A DNA stretch of 64,000 bases from Micromonospora avicenniae (GCF_900156065.1 NZ_FTNF01000004.1:62001-126000); one strand, 5' to 3'. Counted from the first letter of the stretch, positions 7,828-16,595 are shown. A program made the numbers and translations. Notes: a model not told the origin generated them from the letters alone.

Positions 7828-9396
7828 ATGTCCAACGGCGAAGAGCCGTTCACGGTACGCGACCACCGCGTCTCGCGGCCCGCCTTCGAGCTGACGCTGC
7901 GCGGCTACGAGAAACGGCAGGTCGACCGGTACATCGAGCAACTCGACGCCCAGATCACGGCGCTGACCACCGACCGCGATCGGGTGACCGGTCAGGTCCG
8001 GGAGCTGACCGCCCAGATGCAGCAGCTGCACACGGAGCTGACCGAGCTGCGGCACCGCCCCACCCAGCCCGACCGCGCGTCGTTCCGCGATCTGGGCCCG
8101 ATGGTCGACCAGATCCTGGCCCTGGCCGAGAAGCAGGCGGGGGCGATCGCCGACGCCGCCGCGCAGCGCGCCGGGGAGTTGCAGGCCGAGGCGGAGCGGA
8201 CGCTGGTCGACGCACGCGAGCGGGCCACCCGGACGCTGCAGGAGCTGGAGGAGGAGCTCTCCGCGCGCCGCACCGAGCAGGAGAAGGCGTACGAGGAGCG
8301 CCGCACGGCGGTCGAGACCGAGATCGCCGAGATCCGTGAGGCGGCGGAGAAACTGCGCGCCGACGGTGAGGCCGCACACGAGCGGGCCCGCCAGGAGGCG
8401 AAGCGGATCAGTGAGCAGAGCGCCCAGCAGGTCGAGCAGGCTCGGGCCGCCTCCGAGGCGCTGACCCGCGCGGCCCGTACGCAGATCCAGCAGGAGCTGC
8501 AGGCCGCCCGGAACAAGAGCCAGCAGGAGCTGGCCCAGTGGCAGGCCAACATCGAACGGGACGTCAACGAGCGGCGGGCCGCCGCCGAGCAGGAGATCGC
8601 CGAGCAACGGGCGACCGCCGAGCGGGAGATCGAGAACCAGCGCAACGCCGCCGAGCAGACCATCGGCTCGCTCATCGCCGAGGCGCAGCAGTACGCGACG
8701 GAGGTGCGGCAGCGGGCGGACGAGCAGGCCACCGCCCACCACGAGCAGCTCACCGAGTTGCAGCGGGAGATCGCGCTACGCCAGCAGGCGCTGGCCCAGG
8801 TGGAGTCCGAACTGGGCACGGCCCAGCGCGACCTGGCCGGGTCGCAGCAGGAGCAGGCGGCGGCGGAGCACGAGCTGGGCACGGCGCAGCGGCGGCTGGA
8901 GGAGGTCCGCCAGCAACTCGCCGCCGAGGCGTCGCGCCTCGACGAGGCACGCCGGGCCGCCGATCTGGCCGAACGGCACGCCAAGGACGTCCGCGCCCGG
9001 GTGCAGCGCGAGGCGAAGCGGGTCGCCGACCTCGCTGCGGCGGCGGTGATGGCGGCCGCGGCCGGCGGTGCGGAGACGGCCGAGTATCCGACGGTGGCCG
9101 CGCGCGAGTCGGGCCGGCGGCGGGCGAACGGCGGGCCCGCGCACGCGGAGGTGGAGCCGTCGACCGCGTCGGGCGAGGAAGCGCAGGTGCGGCCCGCCGC
9201 CGAGCAGGGCGCGCCCGCCGAGGCGCAACGCCCGGCCGACCAGACCGCCCAGCCGCAGGCGCACCCCTCGGCCGAACAGACCGCGCCCGCCGAGGCGCAC
9301 GCTCCGGCCGTACCGGCCGGGCACCCGATGCCGGAACAGCCGGGCGAGCAGCGACTCCCGGCAGCCGGCAACGTGATCGTCCCCGAGCGGGCGTAG
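7828..9396 (+). CDS. DivIVA-like long coiled-coil protein
   Basis: A 522-residue protein that opens with a DivIVA-type membrane-curvature motif (FELTLRGYEKRQVDRYIEQL, about residues 18-37). This is followed by about 370 residues of nearly unbroken Glu/Gln/Ala/Arg-rich heptads (about 40-410) and a low-complexity Pro/Ala/Glu tail (about 430-522). The layout resembles actinobacterial polarity and tip-growth scaffolds (DivIVA, Scy, FilP class), which recruit cell-wall enzymes in filamentous species. The start is ATG 7828, with GGAGG 7 nt upstream. No transmembrane segment is present, so membrane contact would be through the N-terminal motif. The gene stands alone and ends in a strong bidirectional terminator. 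Confidence 0.75.
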   Translation: MSNGEEPFTVRDHRVSRPAFELTLRGYEKRQVDRYIEQLDAQITALTTDRDRVTGQVRELTAQMQQLHTELTELRHRPTQPDRASFRDLGPMVDQILALAEKQAGAIADAAAQRAGELQAEAERTLVDARERATRTLQELEEELSARRTEQEKAYEERRTAVETEIAEIREAAEKLRADGEAAHERARQEAKRISEQSAQQVEQARAASEALTRAARTQIQQELQAARNKSQQELAQWQANIERDVNERRAAAEQEIAEQRATAEREIENQRNAAEQTIGSLIAEAQQYATEVRQRADEQATAHHEQLTELQREIALRQQALAQVESELGTAQRDLAGSQQEQAAAEHELGTAQRRLEEVRQQLAAEASRLDEARRAADLAERHAKDVRARVQREAKRVADLAAAAVMAAAAGGAETAEYPTVAARESGRRRANGGPAHAEVEPSTASGEEAQVRPAAEQGAPAEAQRPADQTAQPQAHPSAEQTAPAEAHAPAVPAGHPMPEQPGEQRLPAAGNVIVPERA

Positions 9397-9408
9397 GGCC
9401 TACCGGGC

Positions 9409-9464
9409 CGTGGGTGGGTCGGCGCGGGCGCGCCGAAAGGGTACGGCCCGTCGACCCACCCACG
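9409..9464. terminator. Bidirectional terminator hairpin
   Basis: Perfect 13-bp arms, CGTGGGTGGGTCG (9409-9421) and CGACCCACCCACG (9452-9464), sit between the convergent coiled-coil and DUF2267 genes. Confidence 0.75.
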
Positions 9465-9500
9465 CCTGGGGACCGCTGGGGCGCGCTCGCTCCCCCGCCG

Positions 9501-9878
9501 TCAGGCCGTGCCGAAGAGCGCGGCGTAGCCCGACGGCAGCTGGGTGATCAGGTCGTTCAGCTCACCGTCGGTGATCGCGTCCGCCACCGTCGACAGCACG
9601 GCGCCCGCGTCCCACTCGGCCGTCCGGCTGGTCGCCCCGGTGCCGGCGGCGATGCGCTGCAGGAACTCCTGGACCGACAGTTGCAGCGTGGGCTCGTGCG
9701 CCTCCTCCATGATCTCGGCGACGCCGTGCGGCAGCTGGGCGGCGAGGTCGTGCGCCTCGTCGGGGGTCAGGCGGGCGGCGAGCACGACGAGTACGGCCCG
9801 GATGGCCTCCTCCGCCTCGGCGGCGCTGGCGTACTCACCGCGCTGACGTACCGTGGCCACGAACTCGTGGTACTTCAC
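9501..9878 (-). CDS. DUF2267 family protein
   Basis: A small helical cytosolic protein of 125 residues. It matches DUF2267 by its tandem helical repeats: FVATVRQRGEYASAAEAEEAIRAVL, LAARLTPDEAHDLAAQLP and a second VLSTVADAITDGELNDLITQLP. The start is GTG 9878 with AAGGAGGA just upstream. The biochemical role of the family is unknown; members are often near stress or envelope genes. Confidence 0.8.
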   Translation of the reverse strand: MKYHEFVATVRQRGEYASAAEAEEAIRAVLVVLAARLTPDEAHDLAAQLPHGVAEIMEEAHEPTLQLSVQEFLQRIAAGTGATSRTAEWDAGAVLSTVADAITDGELNDLITQLPSGYAALFGTA

Positions 9879-9982
9879 GACGTCCTCCTTCGCCGGTCGC
9901 CGACAGTCCCGCGCCCCGAGTCTGGCACAGCGGACGCGGACGCAAGCGCCATTCGCCATCCGCCCGCCGCTCGGGTGCCCGG

Positions 9983-10687
9983 TCAGCGGGCGCGGTCCAG
10001 CCACCGGGGAAGCGGCATCGTCCGCCACGGCACCCGCTGGAGCGCCCGCACGATCAGCAGGCCCAGCAGGTAGCCGCCGATGCTGTCGGTCAGCCAGTGG
10101 TAGCCGAGGTAGGTGGTGCCGATGAAGACGAGCACGCCCGGCACCCACATCAGCAACCGACGGACCAGCACCGGCAGGTACGGGGCGAGCAGCATGGCGA
10201 GCACGCCGAAGTAGACGATGCCGTTGCTGACGTGCCCGGAGGGGTAGTACTCCTCCCACCCGTCGCTGAACATCTCCACCGAGCCGTGGTGCGGGGCGCC
10301 CCGCGAGGTCCACCGTTTCAAGCCCACGATCAGCAGGGTGCTGATGATCGGTGCGAGCCCGGCCGGGATGATCGGACGTACCGACCGGTGTCGCCAGGCC
10401 AGCCAGAACGACACCAGCACTGTCACGGCGGTGAGCGCGCCGCCCTGGCCGATCCGGTCGAACACGTACATCATCGTGGAGACCGGCGGGGGCCGGTGCT
10501 GGTCGCACCAGTCGCGTACGACGATGTCCACCCGCAGCAGCGGCCGCCACCAGACCAGGGCCGCGGTGAGCGCGGCCAAGGCGGCGAGCAGCAGTCCGTC
10601 GAGCCACCAGCCGCCGGGGACCGGCGCGAGCACGGGCACACCGAGCGGCCGGGGTGGGCGGCGGCGCGAGGATCTACCCGTTGGCAT
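9983..10687 (-). CDS. PAP2-family membrane phosphatase
   Basis: A 234-residue integral membrane protein with about five or six helices. It carries the three PAP2 acid-phosphatase signatures: LKRWTSRGAP (phosphate-binding Lys/Arg), YPSGHVS (catalytic His) and the YLGYHWLTD element (His-Asp). Homologues dephosphorylate lipid phosphates, including undecaprenyl pyrophosphate and phosphatidic acid, on the outer face of the membrane. The start is ATG 10687, with GGAGAGGG upstream. It is an isolated gene, and the substrate cannot be told from sequence. Confidence 0.85.
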   Translation of the reverse strand: MPTGRSSRRRPPRPLGVPVLAPVPGGWWLDGLLLAALAALTAALVWWRPLLRVDIVVRDWCDQHRPPPVSTMMYVFDRIGQGGALTAVTVLVSFWLAWRHRSVRPIIPAGLAPIISTLLIVGLKRWTSRGAPHHGSVEMFSDGWEEYYPSGHVSNGIVYFGVLAMLLAPYLPVLVRRLLMWVPGVLVFIGTTYLGYHWLTDSIGGYLLGLLIVRALQRVPWRTMPLPRWLDRAR

Positions 10688-10748
10688 GGCCCTCTCCGCT
10701 CCACCTCCGGGCATATCCGGCTGACAGTGCGAAAATAGCGCGAGCGCC

Positions 10749-10764
10749 ACCGGCTGCGGCCGGT
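10749..10764 (-). terminator. Short hairpin after the VOC gene
   Basis: Arms ACCGGC and GCCGGT around TGCG lie 37 nt downstream of the VOC-gene stop. It is short, and no T-run follows. Confidence 0.35.
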
Positions 10765-10800
10765 ACCCGACGGATTGCCCCCGGACGCGTCCCGCGTCGG

Positions 10801-11244
10801 CTACGCGCCGCCGGCCGCCTCGGCCAGAATCCCGGTGCCCTGGCCGAGCTCGATCAGGTACCCGTCCGGGTCCCGCAGGTAACAGCGGATCTCGACGCCG
10901 TGGTCCTTCGGCTCGGTCAGGAACTCCCCGCCCCGGGAGCGCCACTGCTCGTACACCGCCCGGACGTCGGTGACCCGGACGTTCATCGCGCTGCTCAACA
11001 CGTCCGGGTCCGCCGGGGCCTCGGCCCGTACCGTCGGTTTGTCGTCGGTCGGGCCACCCTCGTCGTTGATCACGATGTAGCTGTTGTGGAACCGCAGGAT
11101 GGCCGGTTGCCGCTCGCGCACCACCGTCGCGCCCAGGACCCGCCGGTAGAACTCCCGCGAGCGCTCCACGTTCCGCACGATCAGCAGGTGGGTGAGCACC
11201 ACCCCGTTCTCCGGCCGGAAATAGTCCGGCGCCTCGATCGCCAT
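10801..11244 (-). CDS. VOC (glyoxalase/dioxygenase) superfamily protein
   Basis: A 147-residue protein with the paired beta-alpha-beta-beta-beta layout. The N-terminal half is VVLTHLLIVRNVERSREFYRRVLGA. The C-terminal half ends in VEIRCYLRDPDGYLIELGQ, the classic RDPDG..IEL signature whose Glu is a metal ligand. VOC members include glyoxalase I, ring-cleaving dioxygenases and drug-binding resistance proteins; nothing here picks one. The start is ATG 11244 with GGGAGG upstream. Confidence 0.85.
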   Translation of the reverse strand: MAIEAPDYFRPENGVVLTHLLIVRNVERSREFYRRVLGATVVRERQPAILRFHNSYIVINDEGGPTDDKPTVRAEAPADPDVLSSAMNVRVTDVRAVYEQWRSRGGEFLTEPKDHGVEIRCYLRDPDGYLIELGQGTGILAEAAGGA

Positions 11245-11302
11245 CCGCGCCTCCCGGAGCTCGTCCGGCAGCGCGGGTACCCGTCGACGACGCCGGCACA
11301 CC

Positions 11303-12133
11303 TCACGGCTTGCGCGCGAGCCCGGCCCAGTAGTACGCGGCGTGCGGGTCGGCGGGCTGCCCGTCCTCCGGCCGCCACGCCATGACCGGTGCGATGCCCG
11401 GCTCGACCAGCTCCCAACCACCGAAGAGGCGCTCCACCTCGTCGCGGGTACGCGGCACCAGCGTCATACCGCCCTGGGAGGCCGCGGCAACGGCGGCGTT
11501 CATCTCGGCCGGGTTGAAGTCCCCGGTCGGGTGGGTGATCGCCAGGTAGCTGCCCGACGGCACGGCGTCCATCAGCGCACGCAGCTTGCCGGCCGGGTCG
11601 TCGCTGTCGCGCAGCAGCATCAGCACCGCGATGAGGGTGAGCGCCACGGGCCGGTCCAGGTCCAGGGTCTCGGTGAGCCGGGCGTCCGAGAGGATCTTCT
11701 CCGGCTCGCGCAGGTCGGCGTGGATGTACTCGCTGCGCCCCTCCGGCCTGCTGACCATCAGCGCCCGGGCGTGCGCCAGCACGATGGGGTCGTTGTCGAC
11801 GTAGACGACTCGGGTCTCCGGCGCCACCGCCTGGGCCACCTCGTGCAGGTTGGGACGGGTGGGGATCCCGGTGCCGATGTCGACGAACTGCCGGATGCCG
11901 GCCTCGCCCACCAGGTAGCGGGCCACCCGGTGGACGAACCGCCGATTCTCCTTGGCCATGGTGCGCAGCGTCGGGATCGCCTCGATGAGGGCCGCGCCCA
12001 TCGCCCGGTCGGCGGCGAAGTTGTCCTTCCCGCCCAGCCACCAGTCGTACACCCGCGCCGAGTGCGGGACGCTGGCATCCACTCCGGATGGCGGGGTCCG
12101 GTCGAGCCCAACGATGGCCTCGCTGTGCGACAC
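11303..12133 (-). CDS. SAM-dependent methyltransferase, DUF574 family
   Basis: A 276-residue cytosolic protein with the unmistakable actinomycete family signature VYDWWLGGKDNFAADRAMG near residue 28. A Rossmann SAM site follows: QFVDIGTGIPTRPNLHEVA, then RVVYVDNDPIVLAHARALM. This family (Methyltransf_19) is highly duplicated in Streptomyces and Micromonospora, and its substrates are mostly unknown. The gene stands alone. Confidence 0.9.
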   Translation of the reverse strand: MSHSEAIVGLDRTPPSGVDASVPHSARVYDWWLGGKDNFAADRAMGAALIEAIPTLRTMAKENRRFVHRVARYLVGEAGIRQFVDIGTGIPTRPNLHEVAQAVAPETRVVYVDNDPIVLAHARALMVSRPEGRSEYIHADLREPEKILSDARLTETLDLDRPVALTLIAVLMLLRDSDDPAGKLRALMDAVPSGSYLAITHPTGDFNPAEMNAAVAAASQGGMTLVPRTRDEVERLFGGWELVEPGIAPVMAWRPEDGQPADPHAAYYWAGLARKP

Positions 12134-12200
12134 GATCGTCTCCGTTCCTTCGATCGGCCGATATCGACGAGCGCAGCCTAGAGGATCCGTCGCGATCCGG

Positions 12201-12236
12201 CCGCCCGCGGGCGCGGCGGGACGGGCCCGCGGGCGG
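12201..12236 (-). terminator. Strong hairpin after the dehydrogenase operon
   Basis: Perfect 12-bp arms, CCGCCCGCGGGC (12201-12212) and GCCCGCGGGCGG (12225-12236), lie about 95 nt beyond the dehydrogenase stop and before the divergently regulated methyltransferase leader. Confidence 0.6.
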
Positions 12237-12277
12237 CCCGCCGCCCGGTGACGACGGCGGCGGGCCGGGGCAGCGCA

Positions 12278-12338
12278 GGTGGATCAGGCGCCTGGTGACG
12301 AGCGCGGCAGCCTGGAACAGCACGGGTGGATCAGGCGC
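12278..12338. repeat. 14-bp direct repeat at the end of the dehydrogenase gene
   Basis: GGTGGATCAGGCGC occurs at 12278-12291 and again at 12325-12338, 47 bp apart. The second copy contains the dehydrogenase stop codon. Confidence 0.7.
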
Positions 12339-13368
12339 TGCCGACCTGCGCCGGGGTGGGCTCACCGATCGGCTCGCCGGCGCCGACGATCTCGATCTTC
12401 CGCCCGACGCCGGCGCGGAACTGGTCGATCGCGTCGGCGTAGCTGCCCAGCGGGAACCGGTGGCTGATGAAGACGCCGGGGTCGAGGATTCCGGCGGCGA
12501 ACAGTTCACCGGCCCGTTCGAAGCTGTGCAGCACCGCCATCGACCCGGTCACCGTGATCTCCTGGTTGTAGATCCGGTACGGCTCGATCGTCGCCCGCGT
12601 GCGGTACTCGGAGACTCCGAACTGGAGGAACGTGCCGGCGGGCGCGACCCGGCCGAGGCCGTCGTCGATGGCCGCCTGCACGCCGGTGCAGTCGATGACG
12701 ACGTCCCAGCCGCGCGGCCGGGTCAGCTCGTCGGCGTTCGACGCCGACGCCGAGCAGCCCAGCCGGACGGCGGTGGCCAGCCGGGCCGGGTTCGGATCCA
12801 CCACGCTGACGCTCGCGGCGCCGCAGCGCTTGGCGAGCTCCAGCATCATCAGCCCCATCGTCCCGGCCCCGTAGATCAGGTAGTGGTCGCCCAGCCGCCG
12901 GGGCAGGACGTCGAACCCACGGACCGCACAGGACAGCGGCTCGATCAGTGCGGCGTCCACCGGCGCCACCCCTTCGGGCAGCGGGAAGCAGTTCTTCACC
13001 GGAGCCACCGCGAACTCGGCGGCCCCGCCGGAGACGGTGACTCCGATGGCCGCCCAGCGCTCGCAGAGGTTGCCCCGGGCCCGGCGGCACTGGTAGCACT
13101 CGCCACAGTGCAGCGAAGGGTCGACCGCCACGGCGTCGCCGACCCGTACCTCGGTGACGTCGCGTCCCGTCGCGACGACCGTGCCGGCAAATTCGTGTCC
13201 GGGAACTATCGGGTACGCGGGAGCGAACTCGCCGTCGAGGATGTGCAGGTCGGTGCCGCAGATGCCGCAGCCGGCCACCTGCACCACGACGTCACGGGGT
13301 CCGGGTGTCGGGTCGGGTACCGACTCGATCGAGATCTGACCCGGCGTGACGATGACCGCTGCTTTCAC
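12331..13368 (-). CDS. Zinc-dependent polyol/alcohol dehydrogenase
   Basis: A medium-chain dehydrogenase of 345 residues. The catalytic zinc site is GCGICGTDLHILDGEF plus GHEFAGTV. The structural zinc cysteines are in HCGECYQCRRARGNLC. The nucleotide-binding motif is IYGAGTMGLMMLELAK, followed by VVDPNPAR, which suggests NAD(H). It is most like sorbitol/L-iditol or threonine dehydrogenases. The start is GTG 13368, overlapping the upstream permease stop as GTGA. Being last in an ABC-importer operon under a DeoR regulator, it probably oxidises the imported polyol or sugar. No kinase or isomerase is encoded with it, so further metabolism must lie elsewhere. Confidence 0.85.
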   Translation of the reverse strand: MKAAVIVTPGQISIESVPDPTPGPRDVVVQVAGCGICGTDLHILDGEFAPAYPIVPGHEFAGTVVATGRDVTEVRVGDAVAVDPSLHCGECYQCRRARGNLCERWAAIGVTVSGGAAEFAVAPVKNCFPLPEGVAPVDAALIEPLSCAVRGFDVLPRRLGDHYLIYGAGTMGLMMLELAKRCGAASVSVVDPNPARLATAVRLGCSASASNADELTRPRGWDVVIDCTGVQAAIDDGLGRVAPAGTFLQFGVSEYRTRATIEPYRIYNQEITVTGSMAVLHSFERAGELFAAGILDPGVFISHRFPLGSYADAIDQFRAGVGRKIEIVGAGEPIGEPTPAQVGSA

Positions 13369-14237
13369 TTGACCGCTCCCATCGAGAGTCCACGGACGAG
13401 CTGCTTCTGGGCGATCCAGCCGGCGAGCACGACCGGCAGCGACACCAGCGTCGCCGCCGCGCAGAGCCGCCCCAGGAACAGCCCTTCGGAGGTGATGAAG
13501 CCGACCAGGAAGATCGGTGACGTGCCGGCCCGAGTGGCGGTCAGGTTCACCGCGAAGAAGAACTCGTTCCAGCTGAAGATGAAGCAGATCAGCGCGGTCG
13601 CGGCGAGCCCCGGCGCGACGATCGGCAACAGGATCCGGCGGATGGTCAGCAGCACGCTCGCGCCGTCCACCGCGGCCGCCTCGATCAGCGCCGGCGGGAC
13701 CTCCAGCAGGAACGACCGCATCATCCAGACCGCGAGTGGCAGGTTCATCGCGGTGTAGAGGACGATCATGCTCCAGACGTTGTCGAGCAGGCCGAACTCC
13801 TTGACCAGCAGGTAGATGGGGAGCAGCGCGGCCACCGCCGGGAGCATCTTGGTGCTGATGAAGAAGAACAGCACGTCGCGCCACTTCGCCACCGGCCGGA
13901 TCGACAGCGCGTACGCCGCCGGGGTCGCCAGCAGGAGCACCAGCAGCGTCGAGAGCAGGCTGGCCATCAGCGAGTTGAGCAGGTACGGGGTGATGTCCCG
14001 GTCGAAGACCTGCCGGTAGCCGTCGAGTACCGGGGTGAAAACCCAGGTCGGCGGATTGCTGGCGGCGTCCACCTCCCGCTTGAACCCGGTGAGCACCATC
14101 CAGAGCACCGGAAGGAAGAACAGCAGCCCGACCAGCCAGGCGAGGACGGTCCAGGCGGCTGCGGCCGGGGCGGCTGCCCGCCGGACCCGGCGGCCGGTGG
14201 ACGTGGCGGCGGTCGGACCGGGGCGTACGGCGGTCAT
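13365..14237 (-). CDS. CUT1 sugar ABC transporter permease (MalG-like)
   Basis: Inner-membrane permease of 290 residues with six predicted helices. The ATPase-contacting EAA loop is visible as PPALIEAAAVDGASVLLTIRRILLP. The C-terminus LVRGLSMGAVK is the typical GltA/SxxxGxxKG-type ending of MalG-class permeases. The start ATG 14237 overlaps the preceding permease stop (ATGA). No ATPase gene lies in the operon; in actinomycetes such systems usually share a general ATPase of the MsiK type, and I infer that here. Confidence 0.9.
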   Translation of the reverse strand: MTAVRPGPTAATSTGRRVRRAAAPAAAAWTVLAWLVGLLFFLPVLWMVLTGFKREVDAASNPPTWVFTPVLDGYRQVFDRDITPYLLNSLMASLLSTLLVLLLATPAAYALSIRPVAKWRDVLFFFISTKMLPAVAALLPIYLLVKEFGLLDNVWSMIVLYTAMNLPLAVWMMRSFLLEVPPALIEAAAVDGASVLLTIRRILLPIVAPGLAATALICFIFSWNEFFFAVNLTATRAGTSPIFLVGFITSEGLFLGRLCAAATLVSLPVVLAGWIAQKQLVRGLSMGAVK

Positions 14238-15169
14238 CGGGCGTCCTCCATCCGGAACAGGCTGGAGATGACCCGCAGCGCGAAGGTGGCGACGACGATC
14301 GTGCCGATCACCACCACGACGCCGGCGGCGGCCGCCTCGCCGTACTCGAACTTGCGGAACGTGGTCAGGTAGATCTCGTACGGCAGGTTGGTGGTGGCGG
14401 TGCCCGGGCCGCCCTGCGTGATGGTGAAGACCGCGTCGAAGGTCTGCACCAGGTAGATCGAGCCGAGCAGGGCGCCGAGTTCCAGGTACGGGCGCAGGTG
14501 GGGCAGCGTGATCCGGGTGAAGATCTGCCAGCCTCCGGCACCGTCGACCCGGGCCGCTTCGAGGATCTCCGTCGACTGGCTCTGCAGCCCGGCGAGGATG
14601 ATCAGCATCATGAACGGGGTCCACTGCCAGACCAGGGTGGCGACGACGGAGAGCATCGGGTACTGCGAGACCCAGTCGGTGCTGCCGCCGAGCACGCCGT
14701 TGATCAGGCCGTACGCGGGGTTGTAGATGGCGTGCTTCCAGAGCAGGGCCGCGGCCATCGGCATCACCAGGAACGGTGTGATGAGCAGGGTCCGGACGAT
14801 CCCCCGGCCGGGGAACCTCCGGTCGAGCAGGATCGCGATCCCGAGCCCGAGCAGCACCGACGCGACGACCGCTCCGGCGGTGAGCACCACCGTGTTGGTC
14901 AGGGCCGCCCGCAGCCGGGAGTCGGTGAGCACCTCGGCGTAGTTGGCGAGCCCGATGAAGCTGCGCTCACCGGGACGCAACGCGTTCCAGTCGAGTGTGG
15001 ACAGGTAGAGGGTGACCAGGAACGGGACCTGGGTCACGACGATCGCGAAGATCAGGGCGGGCAGCAGCGGCGCGCGGCGGCTCCACCTGTCGGCGGCGCG
15101 CCGTCCGGCCGGCGCCACGACCGGGGCACGGGGCGTCAGGCCCGGGCCGGTGGCAACTGTCTGTGTCAT
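14234..15169 (-). CDS. CUT1 sugar ABC transporter permease (MalF-like)
   Basis: Inner-membrane permease of 311 residues with six helices after a short cytoplasmic Pro/Ala/Arg-rich leader. The EAA loop reads STEILEAARVDGAGGWQIFTRITLP. It forms the channel with the protein from 13365-14237 and receives substrate from the lipoprotein encoded at 15228-16595. A very stable hairpin (15187-15222) lies between the binding-protein stop and this gene and probably sets their expression ratio. Confidence 0.9.
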   Translation of the reverse strand: MTQTVATGPGLTPRAPVVAPAGRRAADRWSRRAPLLPALIFAIVVTQVPFLVTLYLSTLDWNALRPGERSFIGLANYAEVLTDSRLRAALTNTVVLTAGAVVASVLLGLGIAILLDRRFPGRGIVRTLLITPFLVMPMAAALLWKHAIYNPAYGLINGVLGGSTDWVSQYPMLSVVATLVWQWTPFMMLIILAGLQSQSTEILEAARVDGAGGWQIFTRITLPHLRPYLELGALLGSIYLVQTFDAVFTITQGGPGTATTNLPYEIYLTTFRKFEYGEAAAAGVVVVIGTIVVATFALRVISSLFRMEDAR

Positions 15170-15186
15170 CGGTTCACCTCGGGTCG

Positions 15187-15222
15187 GGCTGGGAGCGGCC
15201 GCGGCGGCGGCCGCTCCCAGCC
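15187..15222 (-). promoter_or_regulatory. Intercistronic stem-loop after the binding-protein gene
   Basis: Perfect 16-bp GC-rich arms (15187-15202 and 15207-15222, starting GGCTGGGAGC) enclose the 4-nt loop GGCG. It sits 5 nt past the binding-protein stop and 18 nt before the permease end of the gap. Such structures protect the upstream mRNA or cause partial termination, so that binding protein is made in excess over permeases. Confidence 0.75.
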
Positions 15223-15227
15223 GGTGG

Positions 15228-16595
15228 CTACCGGTTCTTACTGGCGACTTCCTCGGCCAGCTTCTGGCCGTCGGCGAGCGCCTTCTCCACCGTGGTGCCG
15301 CCCGCGATCGCCGCGGAGACCTCCTGCGACACCTTGGTGCCCAGGTCGGCGAACTCGGGTATGCCGACGAACTGCACCCCGAGCGCGGGTCGCGGCTGCA
15401 CGCCGGGGTTCTTCGGGTCGGCCTCCTGGATCGACTTCAGCGTCAGATCTGCGAACGCCGCGGCGGACTCCCGGTACTCGGGGATGGCGTAGGTGGACTG
15501 CCGCTTGCCGGCCGGGACCCGGGACCAACCGAGCGACGAGCCGATCATCCGCTCGTACTCCTTGCCGGTGGCCCAGGAGATGAACTTCCAGGCGGCGTCG
15601 GCGTGCTTGGTGGTCTTGGGCATCGCCAGCGCCCACGCCCACAGCCAGCCGGACGACTTCGTCTTGTTGACCGGTGCGTACGCGTAGCCGACCTTTCCGG
15701 CCACGGTGCTGGCCGAGGCGTCCTCGAGGGTGCCGGCGGCCGACGTGGCGTCGTACCACATCGCCGCCTTGCCCTGACCGAAGGTGTTCAGGCACTCGGT
15801 GAAGCCGGCCTGCGGCGCCCCGGGTTCACCGTGCTCACGGACCAGGTCCACGTAGAACTTCGTGGCCTCGAGGAACTCGGGCGCGTTGACCTTCGGCGTC
15901 CAGTCCTTCTCGAACCAGGTGCCACCGAAGGTGTTCACGACGGTGGTGAGCGGGGCGAACAGCTCCCCCCAACCGGGCAGCCCGCGCAGGCAGATGCCGG
16001 AGACGCCGGCCTTCTCGTCGTCCAACTGCGCCGCGAACTGCGCCACCTGCTGCCAGGTCGGTCGCTCCGGCATGGTCAGGCCCTTGGCGGCGAAGAGCTC
16101 CTTGTTGTACATGAGGAACGACGACTCTCCGTAGAACGGCGCGGCGTAGAGCTTGCCGTCCTCACCGGAGAGCGACGTGACCATCGGCTGGAGCAGGTCG
16201 GCCCGGTCGTAGCCGGCGTCGGCGTCGGCGTACGAGCTCAGCTCGTGCAGCCAGCCGTTCTTCGACCAGATCGGGGCCTCGTACGCGCCGATCGTCGCCA
16301 CGTCGTACTGGCCGCCCTGGGTGGCCACGTCCTGGGTGACCTTGTCGCGCAGCTCGTTCTCCGGCAGGATCGTGAACCGGACCTCGATGCCGGTCTCCTT
16401 GGTGAAGTTGTCGGCGGTGACCTTGGCGAGATCCTCCATCTGCGGGTTGCCCACCATGAGCACGGTGATGCTCTTGCCGTCGCCGTCGTCGGAGGACCCG
16501 CCGCCGGCCCCGGAGCAGCCCGTGGCGGTGAGGACGGCCACTACGGCCAGGGCCAGTGCCTGTCGCAAGCGGCGCGGAGACCATCTTCTGGGCAC
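15228..16595 (-). CDS. Sugar-binding lipoprotein of a CUT1 importer
   Basis: Extracytoplasmic solute-binding protein of 455 residues. It has a twin-Arg-containing lipoprotein signal (RRWSPRRLRQALALAVV..., lipobox TATGC) and then an SBP_bac_1 fold: ITVLMVGNPQMEDLAKVTADN, a YDVATIGAYEAPIWSKNGWL segment, and the later FGQGKAAMWYDAT and WAWALAMPK motifs. The start is GTG 16595 with GGAGG about 6 nt upstream; the frame is open further upstream but without signal-like sequence. Relatives bind polyols such as mannitol or sorbitol, which fits the dehydrogenase at the operon end, but that ligand is inference. Confidence 0.88.
   Translation of the reverse strand: MPRRWSPRRLRQALALAVVAVLTATGCSGAGGGSSDDGDGKSITVLMVGNPQMEDLAKVTADNFTKETGIEVRFTILPENELRDKVTQDVATQGGQYDVATIGAYEAPIWSKNGWLHELSSYADADAGYDRADLLQPMVTSLSGEDGKLYAAPFYGESSFLMYNKELFAAKGLTMPERPTWQQVAQFAAQLDDEKAGVSGICLRGLPGWGELFAPLTTVVNTFGGTWFEKDWTPKVNAPEFLEATKFYVDLVREHGEPGAPQAGFTECLNTFGQGKAAMWYDATSAAGTLEDASASTVAGKVGYAYAPVNKTKSSGWLWAWALAMPKTTKHADAAWKFISWATGKEYERMIGSSLGWSRVPAGKRQSTYAIPEYRESAAAFADLTLKSIQEADPKNPGVQPRPALGVQFVGIPEFADLGTKVSQEVSAAIAGGTTVEKALADGQKLAEEVASKNR

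Noticed and set aside
12013-13758. Plus-strand open frame opposite the dehydrogenase and methyltransferase genes
   Set aside because: Its His/Arg/Gly/Asp-rich composition is typical of antisense frames; both minus-strand genes have complete catalytic motifs.
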